Shown here: piece after piece, positions 52,947-61,721 of the stretch
How the letters are laid out: each line of letters begins with the position of its first letter
Numbering within the stretch: the stretch's first letter is position 1
Notes under the pieces: generated by a model
Seen by the model: only the letters and a program-made list of their open reading frames with translations
Told to the model about the DNA's origin: nothing
Database searches by the model: none
Translations under genes and position numbers: made by a program
DNA from: CAWIJJ01 sp963836405
Lineage (GTDB): Bacteria; Acidobacteriota; Terriglobia; Bryobacterales; Bryobacteraceae
DNA: 64,000 bases
Direction: 5' to 3'
NCBI GenBank assembly: GCA_963836405.1
Contig: CAWIJL010000003.1
Span: 124,001 to 188,000 of the forward strand

Positions 52947-54458
52947 ATGACCCTCAGCCGCCGTCTGTTTCTGATCCGGTCTGCCGCACTGGCCGCATCG
53001 GTGTACGCTGCACCCGGTTTCACCAAGGACCCCTTTTCGCTCGGGGTGATGTCGGGCGATCCGTCTCCCGATGGTTTCGTGCTGTGGACCCGCCTGGCGC
53101 CGGAGCCGCTGAACGACGGCGGCATGGGCGCCGCTGCCGTCGAGGTGCAGTGGATCGTCGCCGAAGACGACGCCATGCGGCACATCGTCAAGAAGGGCAA
53201 AACGGTGGCCTCGCCCGCGCTGGCTCACTCCGTGCACGTCGAGGTGCAGGGCCTCAAGCCGCAGCGGCCCTATTGGTATCGATTCAAGGCGGGTACCGCC
53301 TGGAGCCCGACCGGCCGCGCCATCACTTCGCCCAGGACGGGCGTGATGCAGCCGCAGTTGAAGTTCGCGTTCGCCTCCTGCCAGCATTGGGAAGCTGGAT
53401 GGTGGACCGCTTACGAACACATGCTCGCCGATGATCCCGAACTGGTGGTGCATCTCGGCGACTACATCTACGAGGGCCGGATCGGCACAAACGGCGTGCG
53501 GAAGCACAACAGCGCCGAAATCGTGTCGCTCTCCGATTACCGCAACCGGCACGCGCTTTATAAGACCGATCCGGGCATTCAGAAGATGCATGCGCATTGT
53601 CCCTGGATCCTCACCTGGGACGATCACGAAGTCGACAACAACTACGCCGGCGACTCACCGGAGGACAAGGAGACCCGCCAGGAGTTTCTGGAGCGACGGG
53701 CCAACGCCTACCAGGCCTACTACGAGCACATGCCACTCAGGATTTCGTCGATGCCGCAGGGATCGAAGTTGCAGCTCTATCGCAAGCTCCAGTTTGGGGA
53801 GCTCGCGGCGTTCTCGGTGCTGGATACGCGGCAGTATCGCACCGACCAACCCTGCAATGACGGCACCAAGGCGCCGTGCGAAGCGGTCTTCGATCCATCG
53901 GCGACCATCCTCGGAGACGCCCAGGAGTCGTGGCTGAAGCACACCCTGGCGGAGTCTCCAGCCCGTTGGAACATCGTTGCCAACCAGGTGCTGATGGCCC
54001 GCATCGACCGCAAGCCGGGGCCGGAAGAGGCTTTCTCCATGGACCAGTGGAGCGGATACGAGGTGTGCCGCGATCGAATGATGCGTTTCCTGGCCGAGCG
54101 CCAGCCCTCGAATCCGATCGTCGTCACCGGGGACATCCACTCCAATTGGGTAAGCGATCTGAAGGTCGATTGGAAGGACGAGAAGGCGACGGTGGTGGGT
54201 ACCGAATTCATCGGAACATCCATCTCCTCAGGCGGCGATGGCGTCGACGAGCAGCCCGCGACCGCGGACTGGTACCGCGAGAATCCGCATCTCAAGATGT
54301 ACAACAGCCGCCGCGGGTACGTGATGGTCACGGTAGACCAGGCACAGTGCCGCGCGGACTACCGGATCGTACCGTTCGTGACCAAACCCGGCGCACCCAT
54401 CAAGACGCATTCGAGCTGGATCGTCGAGCACAACCGCCGCGGTGTCCAGAAGGCGTAG
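52947..54458 (+). CDS. phoD: PhoD-like alkaline phosphatase/phosphodiesterase (Tat)
   Basis: 503 aa. The twin-arginine signal is TLSRRLFLIRSAALAASVYAAP. A PhoD N-terminal domain (FSLGVMSGDPSPDGFVLWTRLAPEPL) is followed by the calcium/iron phosphatase core: FAFASCQHWEAGWWTAYEHM, VVHLGDYIYEG, TWDDHEVDNNYAGDS and VVTGDIHSNWVSDLK. It hydrolyses phosphomono- and diesters in the periplasm and contributes to phosphate scavenging. Length is normal. No Pho box was recognised in the 123 bp upstream. Confidence 0.94.
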   Translation: MTLSRRLFLIRSAALAASVYAAPGFTKDPFSLGVMSGDPSPDGFVLWTRLAPEPLNDGGMGAAAVEVQWIVAEDDAMRHIVKKGKTVASPALAHSVHVEVQGLKPQRPYWYRFKAGTAWSPTGRAITSPRTGVMQPQLKFAFASCQHWEAGWWTAYEHMLADDPELVVHLGDYIYEGRIGTNGVRKHNSAEIVSLSDYRNRHALYKTDPGIQKMHAHCPWILTWDDHEVDNNYAGDSPEDKETRQEFLERRANAYQAYYEHMPLRISSMPQGSKLQLYRKLQFGELAAFSVLDTRQYRTDQPCNDGTKAPCEAVFDPSATILGDAQESWLKHTLAESPARWNIVANQVLMARIDRKPGPEEAFSMDQWSGYEVCRDRMMRFLAERQPSNPIVVTGDIHSNWVSDLKVDWKDEKATVVGTEFIGTSISSGGDGVDEQPATADWYRENPHLKMYNSRRGYVMVTVDQAQCRADYRIVPFVTKPGAPIKTHSSWIVEHNRRGVQKA

Positions 54459-54504
54459 CCGCTGCGCGATGGCAAATCGGCTGTGATAGGTCCGGCGCGG
54501 TTCG

Positions 54505-54927
54505 CTAGAGCAGCACCGTGTCGATGTGCGTATCCTCTTCGGCGGCAGATGGCGCGGAAGCCGGTGCCGGCGCGCCGGCGGCCGCCGCGGCCGAAGCCTG
54601 CGCCTCGCCGGAACGCAGGAAGCGGAGCAGTTCCTCTTCCGAGCCGTCGAAGAAATTCTCCAGCAGCTCCTGAATCGCCGAGCGGCGCATGCCGTCGCGC
54701 GAGGCCTGCGGGGAGTAGATGAAGGCGCGGCCGGCCTTGCGACGCACCAGCTTGCCTTTCCGGACCAGCCGGTCCAGCACCGTCATGATCGTCGTGTAGG
54801 CAAGCGGCCGGCTTTCGCCGACGACTTGCCGCACGTCCCGAACATTGCCTTCCTTGAGCGTCCACAGTGCCCGCAGGCACAACAATTCGAGCGGAGGAGG
54901 TACGTCGCGGGATGGTTTGGGCATCAA
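54505..54927 (-). CDS. BlaI/MecI-family transcriptional repressor
   Basis: 140 aa from ATG 54927, overlapping the HD gene's stop (ATGA). Winged helix with LCLRALWTLKEGNVRDVRQVV, then LAYTTIMTVLDRLVRKGKLVRRK and a dimerisation helix (RRSAIQELLENFFDGSEEELLRFL). An Ala/Pro-rich tail of about 30 residues extends beyond the usual family length. BlaI repressors normally pair with a BlaR1 protease-sensor; none is present. It is the last gene of the rfaE2-mfd-surA-HD group, an unusual setting. Confidence 0.88.
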   Translation of the reverse strand: MMPKPSRDVPPPLELLCLRALWTLKEGNVRDVRQVVGESRPLAYTTIMTVLDRLVRKGKLVRRKAGRAFIYSPQASRDGMRRSAIQELLENFFDGSEEELLRFLRSGEAQASAAAAAGAPAPASAPSAAEEDTHIDTVLL

Positions 54928-56054
54928 TGATCCTGCGTGGGACTGACGTGAAGCGCCTGCTTCAATTTATCCGCGAACGCGGAGGCGGGCGCTGGTGCGA
55001 AGAGAGGATGCGCGGCCGCTGGCGCCGGAGTTGACGGTCCGGCCGAGGGTGCGCTCCCGTTGTCCGTCGCCGGTTTCGGCGATTTGGGGGGCTCGCCGCC
55101 CAGGTAGCGCTCTTTCTTGAGGGCGGCGCGGGACAGGATGCCGTTGAAGGTGGTGAAGCAGCCCTCCAACTGGCGGTCGTTCTCAATCAGGGCCCGCATG
55201 CATTCCATTTTGGAATCCAGGTCGTCCAGGTAATGGAGCAGCAGGGCCTCGGGAAATTGCGGCAGTTTGGGAGACCCGAACTCGAGCTGGCCGTGGTGGC
55301 TCAAAATCATGTGTTCCACCAGCGAGTGCAGCCGCGGCGGGAAGCCGGGCAGGGTGCGGACCTTCTCGGCCACCATGCGGGTGCCGATGTTGATGTGTCC
55401 CAGCAACTGGCCCTCGTTCGAGTAGGAGAAACCCCGTTCGTATTCAAGCTCGTGAATTTTGCCGATGTCGTGCAGAATCGCGCCCGTGATCAGCAGGTCG
55501 GAATCGACATTCGGGTAATGCTGCGCCGCCATGCGCGCCAGGCCGCAGAGCGAGAGCACATGCTCGATCAGCCCGCCCAGGAACGCGTGGTGGATTTGCT
55601 TGGCGGCCGGTGCGCGCCGGAAACGGGCAGCCACGTCGGGATCGTCGAGAAGCGATTCGAGCAGCGCCTTCAGGTGGGGATTCGCCACCGCCGCCACAAT
55701 GCCGCGCAGTTCGGCCCACATTTCGTCGGCATTGCGCTTGGAGGAAGGGAAGTAATCGACGATGTCGATCTCACCCTCGTCCATGCGGCGGATCTTGTGG
55801 ATCGTGAGCTGCGGCCGGTTGTGAAAGACCTGGATCAGGCCCTTCACCTTGACAAAATCGTCCCGCTCGAAGCCGTCGATCACTTCCGAGACGTTGTCCC
55901 ACATCTTGGCGTCGAGGTCGCCGGTCCGATCGCCGAGAAGCAGGGAAAGATAGAGATCACCGGATTTCTTCTGCCGGATTTCCTTCGAGTGCACCAGAAA
56001 GCTGGTGGTGATCACGCGATCGGGCTCGAGCTCGTTCACGAAAGGAGATTTCAT
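54924..56054 (-). CDS. OB-fold/HD-domain 3'-5' exoribonuclease (YhaM-like)
   Basis: 376 aa. The N-terminal OB fold (about 15-95, FLVHSKEIRQKKSGDLYLSLLLGDRTGDLDAKMWDN) is followed by an HD domain with the ligands His (HHAFLGGLIEHVLSLCGLA), HD in GAILHDIGKIHELEY, and Asp in LDDLDSKMECMRAL. The layout is that of YhaM-type exonucleases. A Pro/Ala-rich C-terminal tail (about 300-376) is extra. Overlaps surA's end and blaI's start by 4 bp each. Confidence 0.87.
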   Translation of the reverse strand: MKSPFVNELEPDRVITTSFLVHSKEIRQKKSGDLYLSLLLGDRTGDLDAKMWDNVSEVIDGFERDDFVKVKGLIQVFHNRPQLTIHKIRRMDEGEIDIVDYFPSSKRNADEMWAELRGIVAAVANPHLKALLESLLDDPDVAARFRRAPAAKQIHHAFLGGLIEHVLSLCGLARMAAQHYPNVDSDLLITGAILHDIGKIHELEYERGFSYSNEGQLLGHINIGTRMVAEKVRTLPGFPPRLHSLVEHMILSHHGQLEFGSPKLPQFPEALLLHYLDDLDSKMECMRALIENDRQLEGCFTTFNGILSRAALKKERYLGGEPPKSPKPATDNGSAPSAGPSTPAPAAAHPLFAPAPASAFADKLKQALHVSPTQDH

Positions 56055-57241
56055 TGTTTGATCGGCTGCGCGGGCTCATTGGGATCCGTGGCCGGCGCAG
56101 TCGTTTCGGGCGTCTCCTCTTTGACGACGGTGCCCGGAATCGGAATGAAGATCAGCTTCTTGCGCCGGCGGGTGCGCGCGGCGACTTCTTCCTTGGTGGT
56201 AGTCTGCGGCCGGAGCTGAGCCACATCGTGCCAGCGCGTGTCCTTGCCGGGAGCGGCGCCGCTGTCTACGTAGCCTTCTTTCACTTCGAGGAACGCCTGG
56301 AGCCGCAGCCGTGTGAGATACTCGCGGATCTTCGGTTCCATGAGCGGGCGCGCCAGGCGATCCTGGATTTCACCGCGGACTTCCTCGAAGGAAGCCAGCC
56401 CGGCCTCATGCCGCTCGTCGATGCGCAGAATCAGATAGCCGTTGGCCAGCTTGAACGGATCGGTAATGTAACCCTTCTCCTGCTTGAAAACCACGTCGCG
56501 GATGCTCTCGTCGAGCAGCTCGGGAGTGAACGGCGGAAGCGAGCCGCCATTCCGGGCGGTCTCGGCGTCGTCGGAATTGTCGCGAACCAGGTCCGCGAAT
56601 TTCTCGCCTTTGCGGGCCCGGGCTACCAATTCCTTGGCCTTCGCTTCCGCGGCGGCCGCCTGTTCCGGCGTCTTGCCTTCGGTGGAGATCAGAAGCTGGC
56701 TCAGGAACACCTGTTCCTTGCGGACGAACTCGTCCTTATGCTGGTCGTAGTAGGCCCGCAGGTCCGGTTCCGGGAGGTTGATGCGATAGCCGACTTCCTG
56801 GCTGATCACACGCTGCGACAGGTATTGACGCTTCATCCGGTCGCGGTAGTCTTCGTACGACATGCCGGTGTTCTGCCGGATATATTCGTGAAATTTGTCC
56901 GGATCGGTGATTTTGCTGCGCACCTGAAGGTCGGCCATTTCGCGGGTGACGTCGCCGTCTACCGAAATTCCCAGGTCCTTGCCGCGCTGCACCAGCAAAA
57001 GCTGGTCGATCTGGTCGCGCAGGGCGTTGGCGGTGTACTCGCGGAGTTGTTCCTGAAGTTTGGGACCGTTGGAGCCGTCGGCGCGCAGGGACTGTTCGAT
57101 TTCGCGCCGGGTCTGCTCCAGTTCGCTCCGCGTGATGATGTCGCCGTTCACCTTGGCGGCGATCTCCTCGATGATGTGTACATCGGCTGCAAAGGCGAGG
57201 GAAATCCCCGCCGCGCTCAGTAATGCAATACGACTAAACAT
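56051..57241 (-). CDS. surA: SurA-like periplasmic peptidyl-prolyl isomerase/chaperone
   Basis: 396 aa. A signal peptide (MFSRIALLSAAGISLAFAADV), SurA N-terminal domain (IAAKVNGDIITRSELEQTRREIE, then LRDQIDQLLLVQRGKDLGI), one parvulin rotamase domain (about 180-275: VFLSQLLISTEGKTPEQAAAAEAKAKEL, then RNGGSLPPFTPELLDESI) and a basic, Pro/Thr-rich C-terminal tail. It assists folding of outer-membrane proteins. 24 bp after mfd in the same operon; overlaps the HD gene by 4 bp. Confidence 0.9.
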   Translation of the reverse strand: MFSRIALLSAAGISLAFAADVHIIEEIAAKVNGDIITRSELEQTRREIEQSLRADGSNGPKLQEQLREYTANALRDQIDQLLLVQRGKDLGISVDGDVTREMADLQVRSKITDPDKFHEYIRQNTGMSYEDYRDRMKRQYLSQRVISQEVGYRINLPEPDLRAYYDQHKDEFVRKEQVFLSQLLISTEGKTPEQAAAAEAKAKELVARARKGEKFADLVRDNSDDAETARNGGSLPPFTPELLDESIRDVVFKQEKGYITDPFKLANGYLILRIDERHEAGLASFEEVRGEIQDRLARPLMEPKIREYLTRLRLQAFLEVKEGYVDSGAAPGKDTRWHDVAQLRPQTTTKEEVAARTRRRKKLIFIPIPGTVVKEETPETTAPATDPNEPAQPIKQ

Positions 57242-57265
57242 GATTCCGTCCCTATATTTTACCAG

Positions 57266-60200
57266 CTACACCCGGCCGGCTGGAGGAGGATTGCGCGGGA
57301 TCGAGAGCTGCTCCAGCCGCGCCGACAAAAACCGCAGAACTTCTCCCGCTCCGGGCTGGCCGTCAAGTGGCAGTAGCAATACACCTGCCGGAGTGAACTG
57401 GGCGCCGCGCGTCGTCTTGACGATGTGCATGAGCCGCGCCGGATCCACCCGGGTTTCCTTGTGGAACTTTATATTCAATATGTTATGACGGCGGTCCACG
57501 GCCTCGATGCCGATCTGCTCGGCCAGCGTCTTGAGCGCGGAGTACGCCAGCAGGTTGCGGACCGCCTCCGGAACCGGGCCGTATCGGTCCTCCAGTTCCT
57601 TTTCGGCACGGTCGCGGGCCTCGGCGTCTGCCGCGTTCGCGATCTGCCGGTAGGCGCGCAGCCTCTGGTTCTCATCGCCGATGTAGTCGGGCGGGATACG
57701 GATGTCGAGGCCGAGATTGAGCGCCGAATGGATCTCCGGCACCACCTCCTCGCCTTTGAGCTCCCGTACCGTCTCATCGAGGAGCCGGACATAGGTGTCG
57801 AACCCGACCGAGTTGATGTGGCCGTGCTGCTCGCCCCCCAGCAGGTTGCCCGCGCCGCGCAGTTCCAGGTCGAGCGCCGCGATCTTGAATCCGGCCCCTA
57901 GATCGCTGAACTCCTTGAGCGCGGCCAGCCGTTTGCGCGCGATCTCCGTCAGTTCCGTATCCGGCGGGACCAGCAGATAAGCGTAAGCGCGGCGGTTGGA
58001 GCGACCCACGCGTCCGCGCAGTTGATACAGCTCGGAAAGCCCGTAGCGCTCCGCATTTTCTACTACCATCGTATTCGCTAGGGGAATATCCAAGCCATTT
58101 TCGATAATGGTAGTACAAACCAGGATATCGAACTCGTGCCGCATGAACTGAAGCATGGTCTTCTCAAGCTCTGCTTCGCCCATCTGCCCGTGTCCTACAC
58201 CGATCTTCGCGCTGGGCAGAAGCTGCTGGATCATTGCGGCCCTCGCCCATATCGAATCCACCCGGTTATGGAGAAAGTAGACCTGTCCTCCGCGGGCCAG
58301 TTCCAGCTCCAGGGCGGAACGGATCAGTTCCGGCTGGAAGGGCGCCACCACGGTGTGAATCGACAGGCGGTCTTTGGGCGGAGTTTCGATCACCGACATG
58401 TCCCGGAGTCCCAGCAACGACATGTGTAGAGTACGGGGTATCGGCGTAGCGCTCATGCTGATGTGGTCCACGCTCTTTTTGAGCTGCTTGAGCCTTTCCT
58501 TGTGTTTGACGCCGAAGCGCTGTTCTTCATCCACCAGCACCAGGCCGAGGTCGCGGAAAACAACATCCTGCGACAGCAGCCGGTGCGTTCCGATGGCGAT
58601 ATCGATCTTGCCTTCTTCCAGATCGACAAGTCCGGCTTTGATCTCCCGGGGGGAGCGGAAGCGGCTGAACATTTCCACGCGCACCGGAAACGGCTGGAAG
58701 CGCCGCTTGAAGGTCTCCAGATGCTGAAATGCGAGCACTGTAGTAGGAGCGAGCACGGCCACCTGCTTGCCGTCGCCCAACGCCTTGAACGCCGCCCGCA
58801 TCACCACTTCGGTTTTGCCGAAGCCGACGTCGCCGCACAACAGCCGGTCCATGGGCTGCGGATTCTCCATGTCCTTTTTAATCTCGCGGATGGCGGTGAC
58901 CTGGTCGCGTGTTTCGGAAAACTCGAAGGCATCCTCGAATTCGCGCTGCCAGTTGCTGTCCGGTGAATACTGGAATCCCTCGGCCATTTTGCGGGAGGCG
59001 TAGAGCTTCAACAGCTCGTCCGCCATGTCCCGCATTTTGGCTTTGATTTTGCTTTTGGTGCGAGTCCAGGTGGCGCCACCCATCCGGTCCAGCGCCGGCC
59101 GGGCCTCGCCCGCCCCGCGGAACCGCTGTACCAGATCCATGCGGGTGAGCGGCACGTACAGCTTGGCTCCGGCGGCGTACTCGAGGAGCATGTAATCGCC
59201 CTGGGCTTCCCCTTGAGAAATTTCGCGAAGACCCAGATATTGGGCGACGCCGTGTTCGGAATGGACGACGAAATCGCCGGGCTTGAGGTCGATCAGATCG
59301 GCCGAGAACGTGGCCAAGGCCGACTTCGAGGCGGGAGCGCGTGCCACCAGGTCCGAGCTTTCAAACAGATCCTCGGAGCCAAATACGACAAGTTTCGAAT
59401 CCGGGAAGGCGGTTCCGCGGCGCACCATTCCCTTCACCAGGTGAATGCTCGCCACCGAGCCAGACATGTAGGCGCGCTGCGCCAGGTATTCCGGCGTCGA
59501 TTCGGACTGGTCCAAGCCAAGCTGGTAGGGGATGGCGTACTCGTTCAATATGTCCGCCATACGCTCGATTTCGCCGGTAGAGGCGGCGAAAAACGCCACC
59601 CGGTTGCCCTCTTCCACCAGCGTCCGCGCCTCGCCGATGGCCACCTGCATGTTGCCGTGGAAGGACATGGCGGGCCGGGTGGGGATGTGGTGCGCGGTTT
59701 CGACTCCCAATTCCAGTTCGCGCCAGTCGAGTTGCGGCGACCCCTCCGCCTGACGGTCGAGGTCCTCCGGCCGGAAGTAAATACGATCCGGGTCGTAGGC
59801 GGCCGACCGCTCGATCTGTTCCAGCCGCTTCCAGAAGCGCTCGGCGGCGGCGCGCACCTGCTCCGGCTCGTCCCAGAGGATGACGGGCTTTTCAAGCAGG
59901 CCGAGAACCGAGGCGCCGCGCGGCCGCAGCATGGGCAGGATCAACTCCCACCCGGGGAAGGTCTCGCCGGGCGGGGGCAGGTCGCGTCCCGGGATGTCGG
60001 CCTCCCGGACCAGGCCGGCGAGTTCGGCCAGCAGGGCGCGCGACTTCTGGTACTCGGTCAGCGGCAGCAAAACCGCGTCTTCCACCTTGAGGACCGAGCG
60101 CTGGGATTCCACGTCGAAACGCCGGATCGATTCCACCTGGTCGCCGAAGAGGTCCACCCGGACCGGCTTCTGCGATTCCGGCGAGAAAACGTCGAGAATG

Positions 60201-60766
60201 CCGCCTCTAACCGAGTATTCCCCAACCATTTCAACGGGTTCGCGCCGCTCGTAGCCAATGCTTTCAAGGTGCGCCACAACCTCGTCCAGGGGAATTTCCT
60301 CGCCCGCACGGAGGTGAAGAGCGAGTTGCCTGTAGAAGTTACCGGGTTCGATGCGCAGCAGGGCCGAGGCGACCGGCAGGATGGTGATGGGAACGCGCTG
60401 CGTGGCCAGCCGCCACAATCCGATGGCCCGCTCCTCGCAGATCTCGGCGTGAGGCGAAAGGTTTTGCAGCGGCACCACATCCAGCGCGGGGAGCAACTGC
60501 GGACTGGCGCGGTCCTCCGTAGAGAGCAAGGCAAAGAAGGTATTCACCGCCTCGGAGAGCGCCTCGGCCTGCTTATTGCCGTCTACTACAATCATCAGAG
60601 GCCGCCCGGACAGTTGCCACAGGAGGACCGAATAGAGCGCCTTGGCGGTGGTAGTCAGGCCGGAAAGCGAGGCGCGGCCGCCGGAGGAAAGGCGGCGCAC
60701 GGCATCCTGAAAGGCGGGATGCCTGGCCAGGTCCAGAAACAGGTCTCTTACGGCAGGATGAATCAA
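57266..60766 (-). CDS. mfd: transcription-repair coupling factor Mfd
   Basis: 1166 aa from a TTG at 60766 that overlaps the rfaE2 stop (TTGA). The N-terminal UvrB-like module, the CarD-like RNA-polymerase-interacting domain (LKPGDFVVHSEHGVAQYLGLREI), then RecG-type helicase motifs: Walker A LLCGDVGFGKTEVVMRAAF, DEEQRFGV, SATPIPRTL and GRVGRSNRRAYAY, and a TRCF C-terminal domain (PEIHSALNLGLDIRIPPDYIGDENQRLRAYRQI). It frees stalled RNA polymerase and recruits UvrA. Length matches (1148 in Escherichia coli). Confidence 0.97.
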   Translation of the reverse strand: MIHPAVRDLFLDLARHPAFQDAVRRLSSGGRASLSGLTTTAKALYSVLLWQLSGRPLMIVVDGNKQAEALSEAVNTFFALLSTEDRASPQLLPALDVVPLQNLSPHAEICEERAIGLWRLATQRVPITILPVASALLRIEPGNFYRQLALHLRAGEEIPLDEVVAHLESIGYERREPVEMVGEYSVRGGILDVFSPESQKPVRVDLFGDQVESIRRFDVESQRSVLKVEDAVLLPLTEYQKSRALLAELAGLVREADIPGRDLPPPGETFPGWELILPMLRPRGASVLGLLEKPVILWDEPEQVRAAAERFWKRLEQIERSAAYDPDRIYFRPEDLDRQAEGSPQLDWRELELGVETAHHIPTRPAMSFHGNMQVAIGEARTLVEEGNRVAFFAASTGEIERMADILNEYAIPYQLGLDQSESTPEYLAQRAYMSGSVASIHLVKGMVRRGTAFPDSKLVVFGSEDLFESSDLVARAPASKSALATFSADLIDLKPGDFVVHSEHGVAQYLGLREISQGEAQGDYMLLEYAAGAKLYVPLTRMDLVQRFRGAGEARPALDRMGGATWTRTKSKIKAKMRDMADELLKLYASRKMAEGFQYSPDSNWQREFEDAFEFSETRDQVTAIREIKKDMENPQPMDRLLCGDVGFGKTEVVMRAAFKALGDGKQVAVLAPTTVLAFQHLETFKRRFQPFPVRVEMFSRFRSPREIKAGLVDLEEGKIDIAIGTHRLLSQDVVFRDLGLVLVDEEQRFGVKHKERLKQLKKSVDHISMSATPIPRTLHMSLLGLRDMSVIETPPKDRLSIHTVVAPFQPELIRSALELELARGGQVYFLHNRVDSIWARAAMIQQLLPSAKIGVGHGQMGEAELEKTMLQFMRHEFDILVCTTIIENGLDIPLANTMVVENAERYGLSELYQLRGRVGRSNRRAYAYLLVPPDTELTEIARKRLAALKEFSDLGAGFKIAALDLELRGAGNLLGGEQHGHINSVGFDTYVRLLDETVRELKGEEVVPEIHSALNLGLDIRIPPDYIGDENQRLRAYRQIANAADAEARDRAEKELEDRYGPVPEAVRNLLAYSALKTLAEQIGIEAVDRRHNILNIKFHKETRVDPARLMHIVKTTRGAQFTPAGVLLLPLDGQPGAGEVLRFLSARLEQLSIPRNPPPAGRV

Positions 60767-61233
60767 GGTCGGCTGAGTATCAGTTCCACAATTTTGCTGG
60801 TCGAATAGCCCGGTTCGAGGGCCACAGTCCGTACGACGCCTCCGGCCGCTTCCACCTCCTCACGGCCGGCGATGAAGTGCGACCAGTCGGCGCCCTTGAT
60901 GAGCACGTCGGGCAGCACCCCCGCGATGAGTTCCCGCGGCGTATCCTCGTCAAACAGAATCACCGCATCCACCGCCTCGAGCGCCATGGCCAGTTCGGCG
61001 CGCTCGGTCTCGCAGAGCAGCGGCCGCGACGGGCCTTTGAAGCGGCGCACACTCGCGTCGGAATTAAGGGCCAGAATCAGCACGTCGCCGAGGGAGCGCG
61101 CCTGCTCCAGCAGCCGTATGTGGCCGGGATGAAGCAGATCGTAGCAGCCGTTCGTGAATACCACGACCTTACCCTGCCGCTTCCATTCCGCGCGCTGCCG
61201 GACCAGTTCCGCTCGCGAGTAGAGGTGGGACAC
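60763..61233 (-). CDS. rfaE2: D-glycero-beta-D-manno-heptose 1-phosphate adenylyltransferase (RfaE2-type)
   Basis: 156 aa from a GTG at 61233, preceded by GGGAAG. Nucleotidyltransferase motifs: VVFTNGCYDLLHPGHIRLLEQA (GxxDLLHxGH) and RAELAMALEAVDAVI, then LPDVLIKGADW and the C-terminal GYSTSKIVELI (xSTSxI). It adenylylates heptose 1-phosphate for LPS core biosynthesis; the kinase half is not fused here. First gene of the leftward operon. The divergent Cus-type promoter lies 65 bp upstream. Confidence 0.9.
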   Translation of the reverse strand: MSHLYSRAELVRQRAEWKRQGKVVVFTNGCYDLLHPGHIRLLEQARSLGDVLILALNSDASVRRFKGPSRPLLCETERAELAMALEAVDAVILFDEDTPRELIAGVLPDVLIKGADWSHFIAGREEVEAAGGVVRTVALEPGYSTSKIVELILSRP

Positions 61234-61297
61234 CTGCTTCCCAGTGTAGCAACGCTGTTTGTTTTCTTGAATCGGTCTAATCCCATCCGAAAATCTG

Positions 61298-61325
61298 TTG
61301 AAAAAAACGTCAGGTTGTGTACAAT
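61298..61325 (+). promoter_or_regulatory. promoter of the small Cys-containing gene and Cus-type operon
   Basis: TTGAAA (61298-61303), 16 bp, TACAAT (61320-61325). The predicted start of transcription (about 61332) lies within a few bases of the ATG at 61335, so the first mRNA may be leaderless. Confidence 0.55.
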
Positions 61326-61334
61326 AGAGATTGA

Positions 61335-61667
61335 ATGCGGACGGCAACCACAGCTTTCCTGGCAGCGCTGGTGGTAACGGCGTTGTTCTGGGGGAACTGT
61401 TTTTCCTGCCCGCAGGCGCTGCTGGCGGACGCTCACCGCTGCTGTCCCAAGGGCACGCACGGAAAGAGCGAGTGCCGGACCCAGGTCCTGAAGCAGTTCG
61501 AAAAGGCCGATCCGCAGAAGGTGGAATCGCCCGCGCCCGCCATCGGGGAGATCGCGGCCCTGGCGATTCCGGCAGTCCCCGCCCCTGACGCCCCTCCCCT
61601 GGAATTTGCGCCGGAGCAGCACGCGCCTCCCGACCTTCTTTCCCTCCATTCGAGTTTCCGCATCTAG
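61335..61667 (+). CDS. small exported Cys-containing protein upstream of metal efflux genes
   Basis: 110 aa. A signal peptide (MRTATTAFLAALVVTALFWGNCFS) and then a Cys-containing segment (CPQALLADAHRCCPKGTHGKSECRTQVLKQFEKAD) that could bind a soft metal. The remainder is a Pro/Ala-rich low-complexity tail ending PDLLSLHSSFRI. No recognisable domain. It precedes the CusC/CusB-like genes by 54 bp with its own promoter. Function unknown; a periplasmic metal-handling role is only suggested by context. Confidence 0.72.
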   Translation: MRTATTAFLAALVVTALFWGNCFSCPQALLADAHRCCPKGTHGKSECRTQVLKQFEKADPQKVESPAPAIGEIAALAIPAVPAPDAPPLEFAPEQHAPPDLLSLHSSFRI

Positions 61668-61721
61668 CCGCACACATCCGTTTCTCAAGGTGTGTCTGGC
61701 AAGTGATGAAGGAAAGTCCTT

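Noticed and set aside
52824..53627. Antisense open frame extending the VWA gene upstream to 53627
   Set aside because: It lies over the phoD gene, has no family features, and a good signal peptide begins at 52823.
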